Assembly: GCA_038206765.1 (NCBI GenBank)
Contig: JBBRAM010000007.1
Location: forward strand, 62,001-126,000
Source of the DNA: UKL13-2 sp038206765
Lineage (GTDB): Bacteria; Pseudomonadota; Gammaproteobacteria; Burkholderiales; Usitatibacteraceae
Direction: 5' to 3'
DNA length: 64,000 bases
Position numbers and translations under genes: made by a program. The notes under the pieces are model-generated. The model saw only the letters and a list, made by a program, of their open reading frames with translations. It made no database searches and was not told the DNA's origin. Position 1 is the stretch's first letter. Every line of letters begins with the position of its first letter. Below, piece after piece: positions 44,013-53,878 of the stretch.

Positions 44013-44453
44013 ATGCATACACATCCATTTCGTCAACGGCCCCGTCACCAAGGTTTCACGCTGATCGAAATTTTGATCGTTATTGTTATCATCGGCTCAA
44101 TCCTCGCGTTTGCGGCTAGCCGGATTTTCGGCCAAGGTGAAACGGCTAAAGCCAGCCTCACCAAAGGCCGCATCTCGGAGCTGACCGGACAGCTTGATTT
44201 ATACAAGCTCGAAACGGGGCGTTATCCGACCACCGCCGAAGGACTAAAAGCGTTGTTGCAAGCGCCTGCAGGTGCCGTCAATTGGAACGGTCCTTACGCC
44301 AAGAATCCCAACGCTATCAAGGATGCGTGGACAAATGACATGATTTACCGGTCACCCGGCACCGACAATCGCCCATACGAAATCATTTCGCTAGGCGCGG
44401 ACAATCGCGAAGGTGGTGAAGGCGTGAACAAAGACCTAAATAGCTGGCAATAA
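44013..44453 (+). CDS. gspG: Major pseudopilin GspG
   Basis: A 146-aa pseudopilin with prepilin signal QGFTLIEILIVIVIIG, cleaved after Gly and with Glu at +5. The C-terminal part carries the GspG signature KLETGRYPTTAEGLKALL and GADNREGGEG, the calcium-binding end. It is the main subunit of the pseudopilus. Confidence 0.97.
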   Translation: MHTHPFRQRPRHQGFTLIEILIVIVIIGSILAFAASRIFGQGETAKASLTKGRISELTGQLDLYKLETGRYPTTAEGLKALLQAPAGAVNWNGPYAKNPNAIKDAWTNDMIYRSPGTDNRPYEIISLGADNREGGEGVNKDLNSWQ

Positions 44454-44501
44454 GCGGCCAAACTGCCAACTTTCCTCTTCTTCCCTATATTAAGGCAATG
44501 C

Positions 44502-45038
44502 ATGCCGATGTGTGCCGCGCCCTCTAGCACCGATCGTTACCGTTGGCCCGTCGATAAGCTTGGCGGCCGCAATGGCCGCACCGGCAGCACCGGCTTTACG
44601 CTAATTGAGCTATTGGTCGTTATCACACTCATTGGCTTGGCTTACGCGCTTGTTCCGAAGATGGCGTTTGGCGGTGTTTCTGGCTCAGAACTAAAATCAA
44701 ATGTGCGCGCCGTCGCAACTGGCTTGCGGCTCACGCGTGACGTGGCAATCAGCACCAAACGTGAAGCGATGTTGACGATCGACTTGGACGCGCGCGTATT
44801 TACCGTACAAGACGATGCCAAGCAACATAAGCTGAACGAAAAAATTGAGGTCAAGCTGTTCACCTCGCAAGCCGATCTGGTCTCGGACAAAGTTGGCTCC
44901 ATTCGTTTTTACCCCGATGGCTCATCGAACGGCGGGCGCGTCACCGTCGGCGCTGGCGGGCGTGATTTTGCGGTCGATGTAGATTGGCTAACAGGTCGCG
45001 TCACCGTTGCGGAATTGGCGCAAAGTGGCCGTGGATAG
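44502..45038 (+). CDS. gspH: Minor pseudopilin GspH
   Basis: A 178-aa pseudopilin. The leader is long (about 30 residues) before TGFTLIELLVVITLIGLAY, cleaved before Phe. The mature part holds VATGLRLTRDVAISTKREAMLTIDLD and RIRFYPDGSSNGG-type FYPDGSSNGGRVTV motifs. Starts at 44502 or 44508 are both possible. It overlaps gspI. Confidence 0.92.
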   Translation: MPMCAAPSSTDRYRWPVDKLGGRNGRTGSTGFTLIELLVVITLIGLAYALVPKMAFGGVSGSELKSNVRAVATGLRLTRDVAISTKREAMLTIDLDARVFTVQDDAKQHKLNEKIEVKLFTSQADLVSDKVGSIRFYPDGSSNGGRVTVGAGGRDFAVDVDWLTGRVTVAELAQSGRG

Positions 45039-45519
45039 TCGTTTTCCAAGTATTTTTGCCCGAAACGCCGCTTCCAGACTAGGGTTCAGGCATGGTCATT
45101 CGCGCGGCTTTTCAATCTTAGAAATCCTTGTCGCATTCACATTGCTGGCATTAGCAATGGGGATTTTGATGCAGATCTTCTCGCGCGGCGTCAATGGCGC
45201 CGGGTTGGCGGATCAATATGCCAAAGCAACGATGATGGCCGAATCCAAGCTTGCTACTGTTGGTGTTGAAAGCGTACTGCAAGAAGGCGAGACAACCGGC
45301 AAATTTGACGCTGGTTTTCAATGGCGTTTACAGGTCACGCCCTATGTCGACACAACGCCCAAAGACCCCGCCGCCTTGGCCGCAAATGGTGGCGTAGATA
45401 TCGAATCGCTGATGGCCGTGAAGCTATTTGATGTTTCGTTGACCGTCAGTTTCCAAAGCGACGATAACCGCGATCGGCAAGTGACGTTAAACACCTTGCT
45501 GATTGGGAGTAAGACGTGA
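45031..45519 (+). CDS. gspI: Minor pseudopilin GspI
   Basis: A 162-aa pseudopilin with leader ending SRGFSILEILVAFTLLALA. GTG 45031 overlaps the gspH stop by eight bases and is the most likely start, though TTG 45007 and GTG 45025 are in frame. GspI initiates the pilus tip with GspJ and GspK. The stop overlaps the gspJ start. Confidence 0.85.
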   Translation: MDSRFPSIFARNAASRLGFRHGHSRGFSILEILVAFTLLALAMGILMQIFSRGVNGAGLADQYAKATMMAESKLATVGVESVLQEGETTGKFDAGFQWRLQVTPYVDTTPKDPAALAANGGVDIESLMAVKLFDVSLTVSFQSDDNRDRQVTLNTLLIGSKT

Positions 45520-46232
45520 CGCCGAACAGGACTCCGCGCCCTCCTCGACATGGCTTCACGCTGATCGAATTGCTAATCGGTTTAACGCTGCTGGCGTTGA
45601 TGATGGTGCTCGTTTATTCAGCACTCAATGTTGGCATTCGCTCTTGGGATGCGGGCGATGCGCGGGTCGGCGAAGGTGGACAGCAACGCATTGCGCAAGC
45701 TTTCATGCGGCGCGAGTTTGCGCAGCTTTTTCCGGTGCGTTGGCGCGGCATTCCCGAATCCAAAATTGCGTTCGAGGGCGGCAAGACCGACATCCGTTTT
45801 GTCACGGCACTCAACCTGGATGCGGGCCTGAAGGATGGCGGTTTGCAGTGGGCGCATTTGCAATTGCGTGATGACGACGCACGAGGCTCAATTGGCAAAG
45901 CGCTCTACTTAAAACGGGAGCCATTTGATCTGCAAGCCAAAGATTGGACTGGGCTTGATAACGTGCCGGTGGCGCAAGCAACCAAACTATTGGGCGGCAT
46001 CGCGTCGATGGATATTAGCTATTTTGGCGCAGAAAACGACACTGTTGATCCGCAATGGGCCAACGAATGGAAGAACCCGCTACGCATGCCGTTGCTGATT
46101 AAATTTATCTTCAAAAATGAAAATGGCCGCGAAACGCCGGACTTGATTGTGCAACCACATATTGGTGAGGAAGCCGGCTGTTACGACAATAATTTTCAGC
46201 GCCAATGTGGCGCACGGCGGGCTGCGTTGTGA
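45516..46232 (+). CDS. gspJ: Minor pseudopilin GspJ
   Basis: A 238-aa pseudopilin with the prepilin signal RHGFTLIELLIGLTLLAL. The GspJ-type region runs through IRSWDAGDAR and AQAFMRREFAQLFPVRW. The GTG start overlaps the gspI stop by four bases. It is part of the tip complex with GspI and GspK. Confidence 0.94.
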   Translation: MTPNRTPRPPRHGFTLIELLIGLTLLALMMVLVYSALNVGIRSWDAGDARVGEGGQQRIAQAFMRREFAQLFPVRWRGIPESKIAFEGGKTDIRFVTALNLDAGLKDGGLQWAHLQLRDDDARGSIGKALYLKREPFDLQAKDWTGLDNVPVAQATKLLGGIASMDISYFGAENDTVDPQWANEWKNPLRMPLLIKFIFKNENGRETPDLIVQPHIGEEAGCYDNNFQRQCGARRAAL

Positions 46233-47326
46233 GGGTTAAGCTTCAACATGTATCTTGCAGCCCATTGCACCGCCAAACAGGCCGGCAACAAATCTCGCCG
46301 CGCGTCCAGCACGGTATCGCACTCATCATCGTGTTGTGGGTGATCACGTTGTTGTCGCTGATCGCCGCCAGTTTTGTGGTGGTGATGCGCAGCGATGTCC
46401 GGCTCGTCACTAACAGTATTGGGCGCGCCAAGGCAGAAGCAGCGGCTAATGCAGGCGTGCAACGCGCCATGTTCGAGTTGTTCAAGCCGATCAACACACC
46501 AGATCGCTGGGCGGCAGACGGAGTACCGCGAGAGTGGGGTTATCAGGATGCTGCCCTCATCATCACCATGAATGACGAGGCGGGGAAGATTGATATCAAC
46601 ACCGCCAGTGAACCTTTGCTGCGCGGCCTGCTCCAATCGCAAGGGATGATGCCCGATGACGCGGTTGCCATGGTCGATGCCATGGCTGATTGGCGCGATA
46701 CTGATTCGCTAAAGCGTTTGCATGGCGCGGAAGAAGCTGAATATACGGCGGCGGGGTTGAAATATAAACCCGCCAATGCCGCTTTTCAGGCGCCCGAAGA
46801 ACTCAAACTGGTGTTGGGCATGACGCCGCAACTTTATGATCGGATCGCGCCGTTGATTACGATTTACTCTAGACAGCCGGGCGTTTACTCTCAGATTGCG
46901 TCGCGCGAGGTGCTGCGGGCGATTCCAAATGTGACGGAGGAGCAAATTGACACCTATATTCAGCTTCGTGAACAGGCGCGGCAGGCAAAAGCCGCAATCC
47001 CTATTTTCACCGCTGGCGCGGCGTATTTGTCGGTAGGTTCGGGCTACATTACGCGGATTCGCGCTGAAGCAAAGCTGCCGGATGGCTCGAGTTTTATTCG
47101 CGAAGCGGTAGGCCGGCAGCTCGGAAATCCGAAACGGTTTTATGCATTTCTACAGTGGAAAGAAGGGCATGAACAAACGGCAGCAGACGGAATAATCAGC
47201 GCCGCTGGCTCAACACCGGGCTCACTGCCGGCCAAAGCAGCGCCACTCGCCGCGCAACAACCTTTATTTCCTGCGGCGCAACAGCCTTCAAAGCAGGGAA
47301 CACCGCTAGGAACAAAGGTAAAATAG
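46229..47326 (+). CDS. gspK: Minor pseudopilin GspK
   Basis: A 365-aa tip protein. The signal HGIALIIVLWVITLLSLI lacks Glu at +5, as is usual for GspK. The helical insert has TAGKIDINTASEPLLRGLL-type helix-hairpin-helix features (DEAGKIDINTASEPLL) and VLGMTPQLYDRIAPLITIYS. The GTG start overlapping the gspJ stop is preferred; ATG 46205 is possible. The C-terminal 40 residues are Pro/Ala-rich. Confidence 0.92.
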   Translation: MRVKLQHVSCSPLHRQTGRQQISPRVQHGIALIIVLWVITLLSLIAASFVVVMRSDVRLVTNSIGRAKAEAAANAGVQRAMFELFKPINTPDRWAADGVPREWGYQDAALIITMNDEAGKIDINTASEPLLRGLLQSQGMMPDDAVAMVDAMADWRDTDSLKRLHGAEEAEYTAAGLKYKPANAAFQAPEELKLVLGMTPQLYDRIAPLITIYSRQPGVYSQIASREVLRAIPNVTEEQIDTYIQLREQARQAKAAIPIFTAGAAYLSVGSGYITRIRAEAKLPDGSSFIREAVGRQLGNPKRFYAFLQWKEGHEQTAADGIISAAGSTPGSLPAKAAPLAAQQPLFPAAQQPSKQGTPLGTKVK

Positions 47327-47331
47327 CGCCC

Positions 47332-49050
47332 ATGGCTTCTATTCCAGCATCCTCGATTACCCGCAGCGCCGCATCCACACTGGCCAAATTCGGCATTACC
47401 GACTTTTGGCGTTGGTGGACGGGCGAGTTGCGTCATGCGTTTCAGCCATGGTCGGCGCGCTGGCTACACAATGAGGCGGATATCACCGAATTGGTGTTTG
47501 ACGGGGCTTCGCTTGTCTTCACCCAACCGGTTTCGGTCGGAGCGGCGACAAATAACGGTGATCGCGCCGTCGATCGCATTGGGATCAAAAACAGTGAAGG
47601 CGTGGCGCTTGCGTCGGACGAACTCAAACGTGCCATCACGTCTGCATTAAGCACCCGCGCGAAGGATGTGAGCCTAACTATTACGCAAAACATGGCGTTA
47701 CAGAAGCGGGTCACCTATCCCGCTGCGGCGATGGAAAATTTGCGCGATGTGGTGGCTTTTGATATGGATCGGCAAACACCATTCAACGCATCGCAGGTTT
47801 ATTTTGATGCCCGGCGGGCAAATAGTGCGAATGTTGTCGGCGGTGGCATGGGTTCCGAGGCGAACCCGATGGTCGGCGTTGATTTGCTCGCCGTGCCGCG
47901 CCAGGCCTTGCAGCCGGCATTGCAGGCGTTGCGGGAGGCGGGTGCCAGCGTGCGCAGCATCGGCATCGCCGGTGACGCAGGCAGCCCCCGCTTTGAGTTA
48001 TTGCCTGCTTCGGAAAAGCCGGCGCGCCGTTTGACGCGCTTGCAGGTAATTAATTTTATGTTGCTTGGTTTCGCGGTACTGTTGGTGGTGGTGGCGATCG
48101 TGGTGCCGATTTGGCAAAAGCGCGAACAGGCAATTGCGCTACAGCCATTGCTACAAAAAGCGCAGACCGAGGCCGAGCTCACCAAAAAAGTAGAAGCGGA
48201 ATTTGTCCGTTTATCGCAAGAATATAATTTCGCGGTTGGCAAAAAATATACTGTTCAGCCGGTTTTGGGAATCGTCGAAGAACTGTCAAGAATTTCGCCC
48301 GACACCACTTGGATTCAAACGCTGGACATAAAAACCCTCACCAACAAATCCGGCCCTGCGGTACGTGAGGTGCAATTGATGGGCGAGGCAGCGTCGGCAT
48401 CAAAAATGATTGAATTGTTGGAGCAATCGAAGTTGCTCCAAAACGCCTCGCAACGGGCGCAAACCACCCGAGGTAGCCAGCCCAATTTGGAACGCTTTCA
48501 AATCGCCACCGAATTGAAACCCCTCCCCCTGCCTGCGGCTTCGCCTTTAATTGCCCCGGGAGCCGCACCAGTAGCCGAGCTTGAGCCTGCCAGCATGGCG
48601 AAACCAGCGCCAATGCCGTCGCTATCTCCATCTACATCTCCATCGCCAAACCAAGCAACGTCGACTGGCTCCGCTGCCGGAAGTACAACCGCGAACACAC
48701 CCGCAACCGGCAATACAGATGCACACAATGGCGCCAACAAGGCTGCCTCGGTAGCAGCATCTGCATCTGCACTTGCGCCGCTCAAACCAGTACCCCCTAA
48801 ACCCGCACAAGCATCGCAGCCAACGCCCGTTTACGTGTCGCCGCCAGCGATGCCAACCGGCGCTTCGCCCGCCATGCCACCTGTTCCTGCTGCACCTACC
48901 CTTCCGCCGCCGTCTGCCCCATCAACGAGCTTTCCGGGTTTGCCTCCACCCGGATCGGTTGAGCCCCCCGCGCCCTCTGGCGCGAAGTCCGCCAAGACCG
49001 CCAAGTCCACCATTGCGCCCTCTCTGTTCGTCAATCGGAAGGCATCATGA
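47332..49050 (+). CDS. gspL: GspL-type assembly protein with long proline-rich tail
   Basis: A 572-aa protein combining a cytoplasmic actin-like domain (residues 1-235, including NLRDVVAFDMDRQTPF) with a single membrane helix (about 238-262) and a short ferredoxin-like periplasmic part, as in PilM-PilN or GspL. Instead of ending near 380 residues, it has a 190-residue tail of Pro, Ala, Ser and Thr. The tail is unusual for GspL. It overlaps gspM by four bases. Confidence 0.85.
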   Translation: MASIPASSITRSAASTLAKFGITDFWRWWTGELRHAFQPWSARWLHNEADITELVFDGASLVFTQPVSVGAATNNGDRAVDRIGIKNSEGVALASDELKRAITSALSTRAKDVSLTITQNMALQKRVTYPAAAMENLRDVVAFDMDRQTPFNASQVYFDARRANSANVVGGGMGSEANPMVGVDLLAVPRQALQPALQALREAGASVRSIGIAGDAGSPRFELLPASEKPARRLTRLQVINFMLLGFAVLLVVVAIVVPIWQKREQAIALQPLLQKAQTEAELTKKVEAEFVRLSQEYNFAVGKKYTVQPVLGIVEELSRISPDTTWIQTLDIKTLTNKSGPAVREVQLMGEAASASKMIELLEQSKLLQNASQRAQTTRGSQPNLERFQIATELKPLPLPAASPLIAPGAAPVAELEPASMAKPAPMPSLSPSTSPSPNQATSTGSAAGSTTANTPATGNTDAHNGANKAASVAASASALAPLKPVPPKPAQASQPTPVYVSPPAMPTGASPAMPPVPAAPTLPPPSAPSTSFPGLPPPGSVEPPAPSGAKSAKTAKSTIAPSLFVNRKAS

Positions 49051-49667
49051 AGCGCAATGGCTTAAATTTGCGAACGCCGCGTGCGAATCGTTTGGCCGCG
49101 CTTTTTATTCTGGCACTCGTAGTGTTAACGCTGATTGCGTTGATCGCCGTGCCGACGTATTTTGCCCGTGAGCATTACGACGCAGCAAACGCCAAATCAT
49201 CTCGATTGCTGGCGGCCTATACCTCGTTAAACCGAACGCGGCCAACGCTATTGCAATCGGTGGAATTATTGCGGGTAAAAGATGCTAAAAAATTCTATTT
49301 AAAAGGCGCCACGCCCGCACTGGCAATTGCCGAGCTTCAAGACATCGCCAAAGCGATTATTGAGAACAACGGCGGCCGATTATTGTCTACCCAAGCCATC
49401 GCCAACAAGGACGACAGCGGGTATCGGCAAGTCTCCACAAAGATCCAGATGAGCGCGAATATTCAGAACCTGCGGCGCGTGTTGTACGCCCTAGAATCCA
49501 AAGAGCCGTATTTATTTATTGACGGTCTCCGCATCCAAGCCCAAGTTCCCGCAGGGTTTAAGCCTGCGCCCGGCGTTGAGCCAGACATGTTTGTTGAATT
49601 TGATGTTGCAGGGTATTCGACCATCACAGTTGTAGCCAACGCCGCCGATGCGGGAGGCAAGACGTGA
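49047..49667 (+). CDS. gspM: GspM-type assembly protein
   Basis: A 206-aa protein with one N-terminal membrane helix (about 16-38) and a periplasmic part (PALAIAELQDIAKAIIENNGGRLLSTQAI) typical of GspMb. LFIDGLRIQAQVP completes the ferredoxin-like fold. The usual GspM partner is GspL, encoded just before it. The stop overlaps the next gene. Confidence 0.88.
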   Translation: MKRNGLNLRTPRANRLAALFILALVVLTLIALIAVPTYFAREHYDAANAKSSRLLAAYTSLNRTRPTLLQSVELLRVKDAKKFYLKGATPALAIAELQDIAKAIIENNGGRLLSTQAIANKDDSGYRQVSTKIQMSANIQNLRRVLYALESKEPYLFIDGLRIQAQVPAGFKPAPGVEPDMFVEFDVAGYSTITVVANAADAGGKT

Positions 49668-50518
49668 GCTCACCTGCCAGTCGTTTGAATCCGCCCTGGC
49701 TGCGTCGCTATGGCGTTACCGCGCTGCTTGCGGCCTCAGCGATCGGCATTGCGGCGATGATCGGTTACGAGGTGGATTGGGGACAGGGCGCTGCGCTTAC
49801 CGATGTGCCAACCCGAAAGACCGTTGCATCCAACACTGAACAGGCGTTGCTGCCTAGTTATATAATGCCGCCCATTGACCCTACCTATCAAGAAACGGTC
49901 GAGCGCCCGTTGTTTATACCAACCCGCCGCCCAGCACCTGCGGGCGCAACGACGGTTGCCAGCATGCGAAAAGGTCAATATAAATTGACCGGCACTGCCA
50001 TCAACGCAGGCATGACAGTTGCCTTTTTGGTCGAAATTTCCACTGGAAAAGGGCTGCGCGCCAATCTGGGCGCGGAGGTTTTGCAAAGTGGCGGCATTAA
50101 AATCGACAAAGTTGAGGCAACGCGCGTGGTGTTGCGGCAAGGCGACGAGACCGAAGAGTTAACGCTACGCACGGCCACCTCACCGCGCCCATCGCCAGCG
50201 GCTTTGGCGGCAAACCAAGCGCCGCCCGGCCAGGCGCTGCTAAATCCTAATGGCGGGAGCAATGGCCAACAGATCAATCAGCCACCATTCCCGCCCGGAA
50301 TGCCAGGTGAAGCCCCGGGCCAGTTTGCCGGTGTGCGCCCGCAGTCGGCAGGGCAATCCGCGAACGCGGCGGCCATAGGCGCAGCCAATTCTGGCAGCGC
50401 GCCTAAATCGCCGGCAGAAGCAAGTTCGCTCTCTGGCGCAGCGCTTCAGCCGCCGCCGGTCGATCCTGCTGCGTCGGTCCTCAGGCGTCGCCGCTTCCAA
50501 AATTTGCCGCAGCAATAG
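49664..50518 (+). CDS. GspC/GspN-like secretion protein
   Basis: A 284-aa protein with a GTG start overlapping gspM. One membrane helix (17-37) is followed by the ERPLFIPTRRP motif and a homology-region-like beta domain (YKLTGTAINAGMTVAFLVEI, GAEVLQSGGIKIDKVEATRVVLRQG) as in GspC, PilP and short GspN proteins. The last 115 residues are Pro/Gln/Ala-rich. It would link the inner-membrane platform to the secretin, encoded next. No separate gspC is in the window, so it probably takes that role. Confidence 0.82.
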   Translation: MSSPASRLNPPWLRRYGVTALLAASAIGIAAMIGYEVDWGQGAALTDVPTRKTVASNTEQALLPSYIMPPIDPTYQETVERPLFIPTRRPAPAGATTVASMRKGQYKLTGTAINAGMTVAFLVEISTGKGLRANLGAEVLQSGGIKIDKVEATRVVLRQGDETEELTLRTATSPRPSPAALAANQAPPGQALLNPNGGSNGQQINQPPFPPGMPGEAPGQFAGVRPQSAGQSANAAAIGAANSGSAPKSPAEASSLSGAALQPPPVDPAASVLRRRRFQNLPQQ

Positions 50519-50587
50519 CAAACTAGCTACCCAAACCCACCAACGCCTGCAATCTTGTCGATATTTTTAAAAAGCCAGAACCTAAAC

Positions 50588-52831
50588 ATGATGAACACAA
50601 ACCTATCGTCGCTTGCTGGAGCCCCTTATCGAGAATCGCCGCGTCGTTTGGCGACGTCCCTCGTGTTAGTCGTACTTGCATTGGCAAGCTGCTCGACGCC
50701 AAATTCAACGATTACTCGGGGGCAGCAAAATAATTCAGAAAGCGCATCGGTAAAGGGTGTCAGCCCCGTTGTTACCACTGGTACCTCCAGCGACTCAACG
50801 TCGACCTTGGTCGCTCCATCATCCGCCAGCAGCATTGACAACAGCCGCGTTTATGCCGGCACTGGCCTGTTCGTCAAGCAAGCCACACCAACACCCGCCG
50901 CCCTTAAAGCAGGCGAAGAAACCTTCAATCTGAATTTTGAAGCGCAAGATATTCGCGTCTTGATCCAATCGATTCTGGGCGATTATTTGCGCGAGTCATT
51001 CACGATTCACCCGCAAGTCACGGGCACCGTGACGATCCGCACCTCGCAACCGGTTGCCAGACGTGATCTGGTGCCGATGCTCGAAATGCTGCTGCGTGAT
51101 AACGGCCAAGTGATGGTACGTGAAGAAGGTATGTACAAAATCCGCCCACAAACAATCAGTACGCGTGGCACTGTGACACCGCAAGTGGCGGGCACAACGC
51201 CGCTGCCAAATGGTTATTCGGTACAAATGGTGCAACTTAAATTTGTCGGCGCAAAAGATATGCAGCGAATTTTGGAGCCCTATGCGATTGATCCGATGGT
51301 TTCAGTGCGGGTGGATGATCCGCGCAATTTGATTATTCTGAGCGGCACACAGCGCGAGATCAAACATCTGCTCGACATTATTGAAATTTTTGATGTAGAT
51401 TTTCTATCGGGTTACTCGGTGGGATTGTTCCCGATGCAGACTGACGTTAAATTATTGGCGGCGGATTTGGATCGGTTGTTTGGCGGCGCAGGTACCACGG
51501 GCGCGGCTGGAGCAGGCGCTAATGTCAGCCCGCTCGCGGGAATTGTCCGCATTATCCCAATTGAGCGCATGAACGGTTTGCTGGTGGTGAGCACGCAACC
51601 GAGGTATTTGGAAGAAGCTAAAAAATGGATTGAACGCCTTGATAAAGCTGGTGGCGTTGCAGGCGGGATGCGACTCAATGTGTACCAAGTCCAGCACGGC
51701 AAAGCCGACAAACTCGCGCAATTGTTGAGCGATGTTTACGGCAATTCCAACCGAAGCGGCTCGACCAGTCCCAGCATTGCCCCCGGCCAGCGACCCGCGC
51801 AAATCAGCACCCCCAATGTCCCCGGCCAAACTCAGCCCAGTCAGTTCCAAACGCCGCTCCAGGCCTTGGCCTCGGCATTTCAGAGCAGTGGGATTGGGGT
51901 TTCACAAAATACTAAAATCATCCCTGATATTGACAACAATTCATTGCTGATTTTATCGTCACCATCGGATTATGAAACGATTTTGAATGCATTACGGCAG
52001 CTTGATGTGCAGCGGCGACAAGTTAGAGTTGAGGTTCTCATTGCGGAAGTCGAGCTTAAAGATAACCTTAAGTATGGAATTGAGTGGTTTATTAACACTC
52101 GAAATAGCACTACAGGTGCTCTGCGGAATGCCGGCGGAACCGGGAAGCTCGGCTCTGTCTTACCCGCATCCGCTGACAAGCCCGTCACTCAAACATCATT
52201 AGGCTTACAACTTATAAACCTCGCTGGCGGCGGCAACATAAGAGCAGTGCTGCAAGCGTTGGGTGATGACAACAAGTCGACAGTCATCTCGACGCCCAAC
52301 ATCACGGTACTAGATAATGAAAAAGCATTAATCAATGTTGGAAAGAAAATTTCCGTTAGTACTGGAACAACCGCGACAACGACTGGCAATCCCGTCACAT
52401 CGTTTTCTTATATAGAAACTGGCGTCATATTATCGGTAACGCCTCGCATCAATGCGGGCGGTAGGGTTACGTTGGATATTAATCAAGAGGTAAGTTCGGC
52501 CGGGCTAGCGGGTGTCGGGGATAACCCTGATATTAGTAATCGAAAAGTACAGACGGTCGTCAATGTAGCTTCCGGCGAAACACTTGCACTTGCCGGACTT
52601 ATTTCAAAAGACTCTGCCTTCGGCACGAGTGGGGTGCCTTTGCTTTCAAAAATTCCTGTCATTGGCGCATTGTTTGGCTCTCAGTCCTACAACAATACTA
52701 GGAGTGAATTGGTGTTACTTATTACCCCGGTTGTCATTAACAATAACGAAGACGCTAGTAGTGTGTTGAACGAACTTCGGAAAAAATTACCGATGTTAGA
52801 AACCATTATTCCAAAACAAAAAAAGGAATAG
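50588..52831 (+). CDS. gspD: Type II secretion secretin GspD
   Basis: A 747-aa outer-membrane secretin. A signal peptide with lipobox LASC makes it a likely lipoprotein. The N0-N1-N2-N3 domains follow: FNLNFEAQDIRVLIQSILGDYL, VQLKFVGAKDMQRILEPYAID and VNVYQVQHGKADKLAQLL-type NVYQVQHGKAD. The secretin core includes VEVLIAEVELKDNLKYGIEW and the end GETLALAGLISKDSAFGTSGVPLLSKIPVIGALFG. It ends the operon. From about 52020 the base composition is clearly more AT-rich than the first two thirds. Confidence 0.95.
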   Translation: MMNTNLSSLAGAPYRESPRRLATSLVLVVLALASCSTPNSTITRGQQNNSESASVKGVSPVVTTGTSSDSTSTLVAPSSASSIDNSRVYAGTGLFVKQATPTPAALKAGEETFNLNFEAQDIRVLIQSILGDYLRESFTIHPQVTGTVTIRTSQPVARRDLVPMLEMLLRDNGQVMVREEGMYKIRPQTISTRGTVTPQVAGTTPLPNGYSVQMVQLKFVGAKDMQRILEPYAIDPMVSVRVDDPRNLIILSGTQREIKHLLDIIEIFDVDFLSGYSVGLFPMQTDVKLLAADLDRLFGGAGTTGAAGAGANVSPLAGIVRIIPIERMNGLLVVSTQPRYLEEAKKWIERLDKAGGVAGGMRLNVYQVQHGKADKLAQLLSDVYGNSNRSGSTSPSIAPGQRPAQISTPNVPGQTQPSQFQTPLQALASAFQSSGIGVSQNTKIIPDIDNNSLLILSSPSDYETILNALRQLDVQRRQVRVEVLIAEVELKDNLKYGIEWFINTRNSTTGALRNAGGTGKLGSVLPASADKPVTQTSLGLQLINLAGGGNIRAVLQALGDDNKSTVISTPNITVLDNEKALINVGKKISVSTGTTATTTGNPVTSFSYIETGVILSVTPRINAGGRVTLDINQEVSSAGLAGVGDNPDISNRKVQTVVNVASGETLALAGLISKDSAFGTSGVPLLSKIPVIGALFGSQSYNNTRSELVLLITPVVINNNEDASSVLNELRKKLPMLETIIPKQKKE

Positions 52832-52850
52832 CGTTTTTTCTACAGAAGTA

Positions 52851-53765
52851 TTAAATGATCCGCCAACCATGTTTTAAAAAAAACCGGATAGCAGAGCGGC
52901 AAAACAGAGCAATGTGTCGCCAACCTTTATTGGCCGCTTGCCCACCCCCGTGCACAATACGGCAACTCGGTACGCGATGAATTTCGGCATGCGGGCTTGA
53001 CCGACGAACGCGACAGCTTAAATCAAAATCTTCAAAATATAAGAAAAACGCCGGATCAAATCCGCCAGTCGCATCTAAAGCGGAACGGCGTATCAACATA
53101 AAGCATCCGCTGACAATTTCAGCGTCCCTCATCGGCGCATCAAACGCGGTTTCGGTGCGTTCATAATGGCTGAGCCGTTTGGCAAATGCGCTCCGAATAA
53201 AAGTAGGTGCAAAACCGCGCAGCGCCAAGGTCAGCACGCTAGGATAGCGTTTGACGAGATAAAGCGGTGTTCCGTCTTCAGACGTGGCAACCGGCGTAAT
53301 CATGGCGCAATCGGGGTTTGCCTGAAAGTGCTTGAGTGCCGCATCCACGGCATCGCGGCTAACGGTGACGTCAGGGTTGAGCACCAAATGCACGTCGGCT
53401 TTGGGCGTTGTGGCAATCGCGAGATTATTACCCTGGCCATAACCGACATTGCCCTGCCCCGCGATCAACCGCCCGTGAAGCCAAACGTGCCCATTACCAA
53501 ACCACTTTTTGAGCGACGATTTAATGGCTTCGTTTTCTTCAGCCGAACCGTTGCCAACCAACATCACATCAGTACGGCTAATTTGGCCTTGCGATTGCGC
53601 ATGCTTTAAGGCTTCATATAAAGATAAGAGGGTCGTGGCGAGCCAATCAAAATCTGGGCGATAGCAAACAATGGATACTGCGATATGCATAGCCGCCATT
53701 TGCGGCTGGGTGGTTTGCATCGTTTGAGTGGGGATGTTTTTTGCGCTAGCTAGAGGGTCAATCAT
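52851..53765 (-). CDS. Family 2 glycosyltransferase (rhamnosyltransferase-like)
   Basis: A 304-aa GT2 enzyme. VSIVCYRPDFDWL, the YGQGNNLAIA segment, HLVLNPDVTVSR with the metal-binding Asp, and VSGCFMLIRRSALDATGGFDPAFFLYFEDFDLSCRV in pattern match WbbL-like rhamnosyltransferases. Several in-frame starts lie upstream; ATG 53765 has an AAGG site and is chosen. The rfb genes 20 kb away could supply dTDP-rhamnose. It diverges from the DUF4254 gene. Confidence 0.86.
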   Translation of the reverse strand: MIDPLASAKNIPTQTMQTTQPQMAAMHIAVSIVCYRPDFDWLATTLLSLYEALKHAQSQGQISRTDVMLVGNGSAEENEAIKSSLKKWFGNGHVWLHGRLIAGQGNVGYGQGNNLAIATTPKADVHLVLNPDVTVSRDAVDAALKHFQANPDCAMITPVATSEDGTPLYLVKRYPSVLTLALRGFAPTFIRSAFAKRLSHYERTETAFDAPMRDAEIVSGCFMLIRRSALDATGGFDPAFFLYFEDFDLSCRVRRSSPHAEIHRVPSCRIVHGGGQAANKGWRHIALFCRSAIRFFLKHGWRII

Positions 53766-53878
53766 AGGGTCAACCTTAGAATCGAAAACAGGCATAATGC
53801 GAGAATAGCACGTGGCCCTTACCGTCTCTTTGCTGGTCCGGGCCGAAATAATTGACGTCACACAAAAAGGCAATCCGC

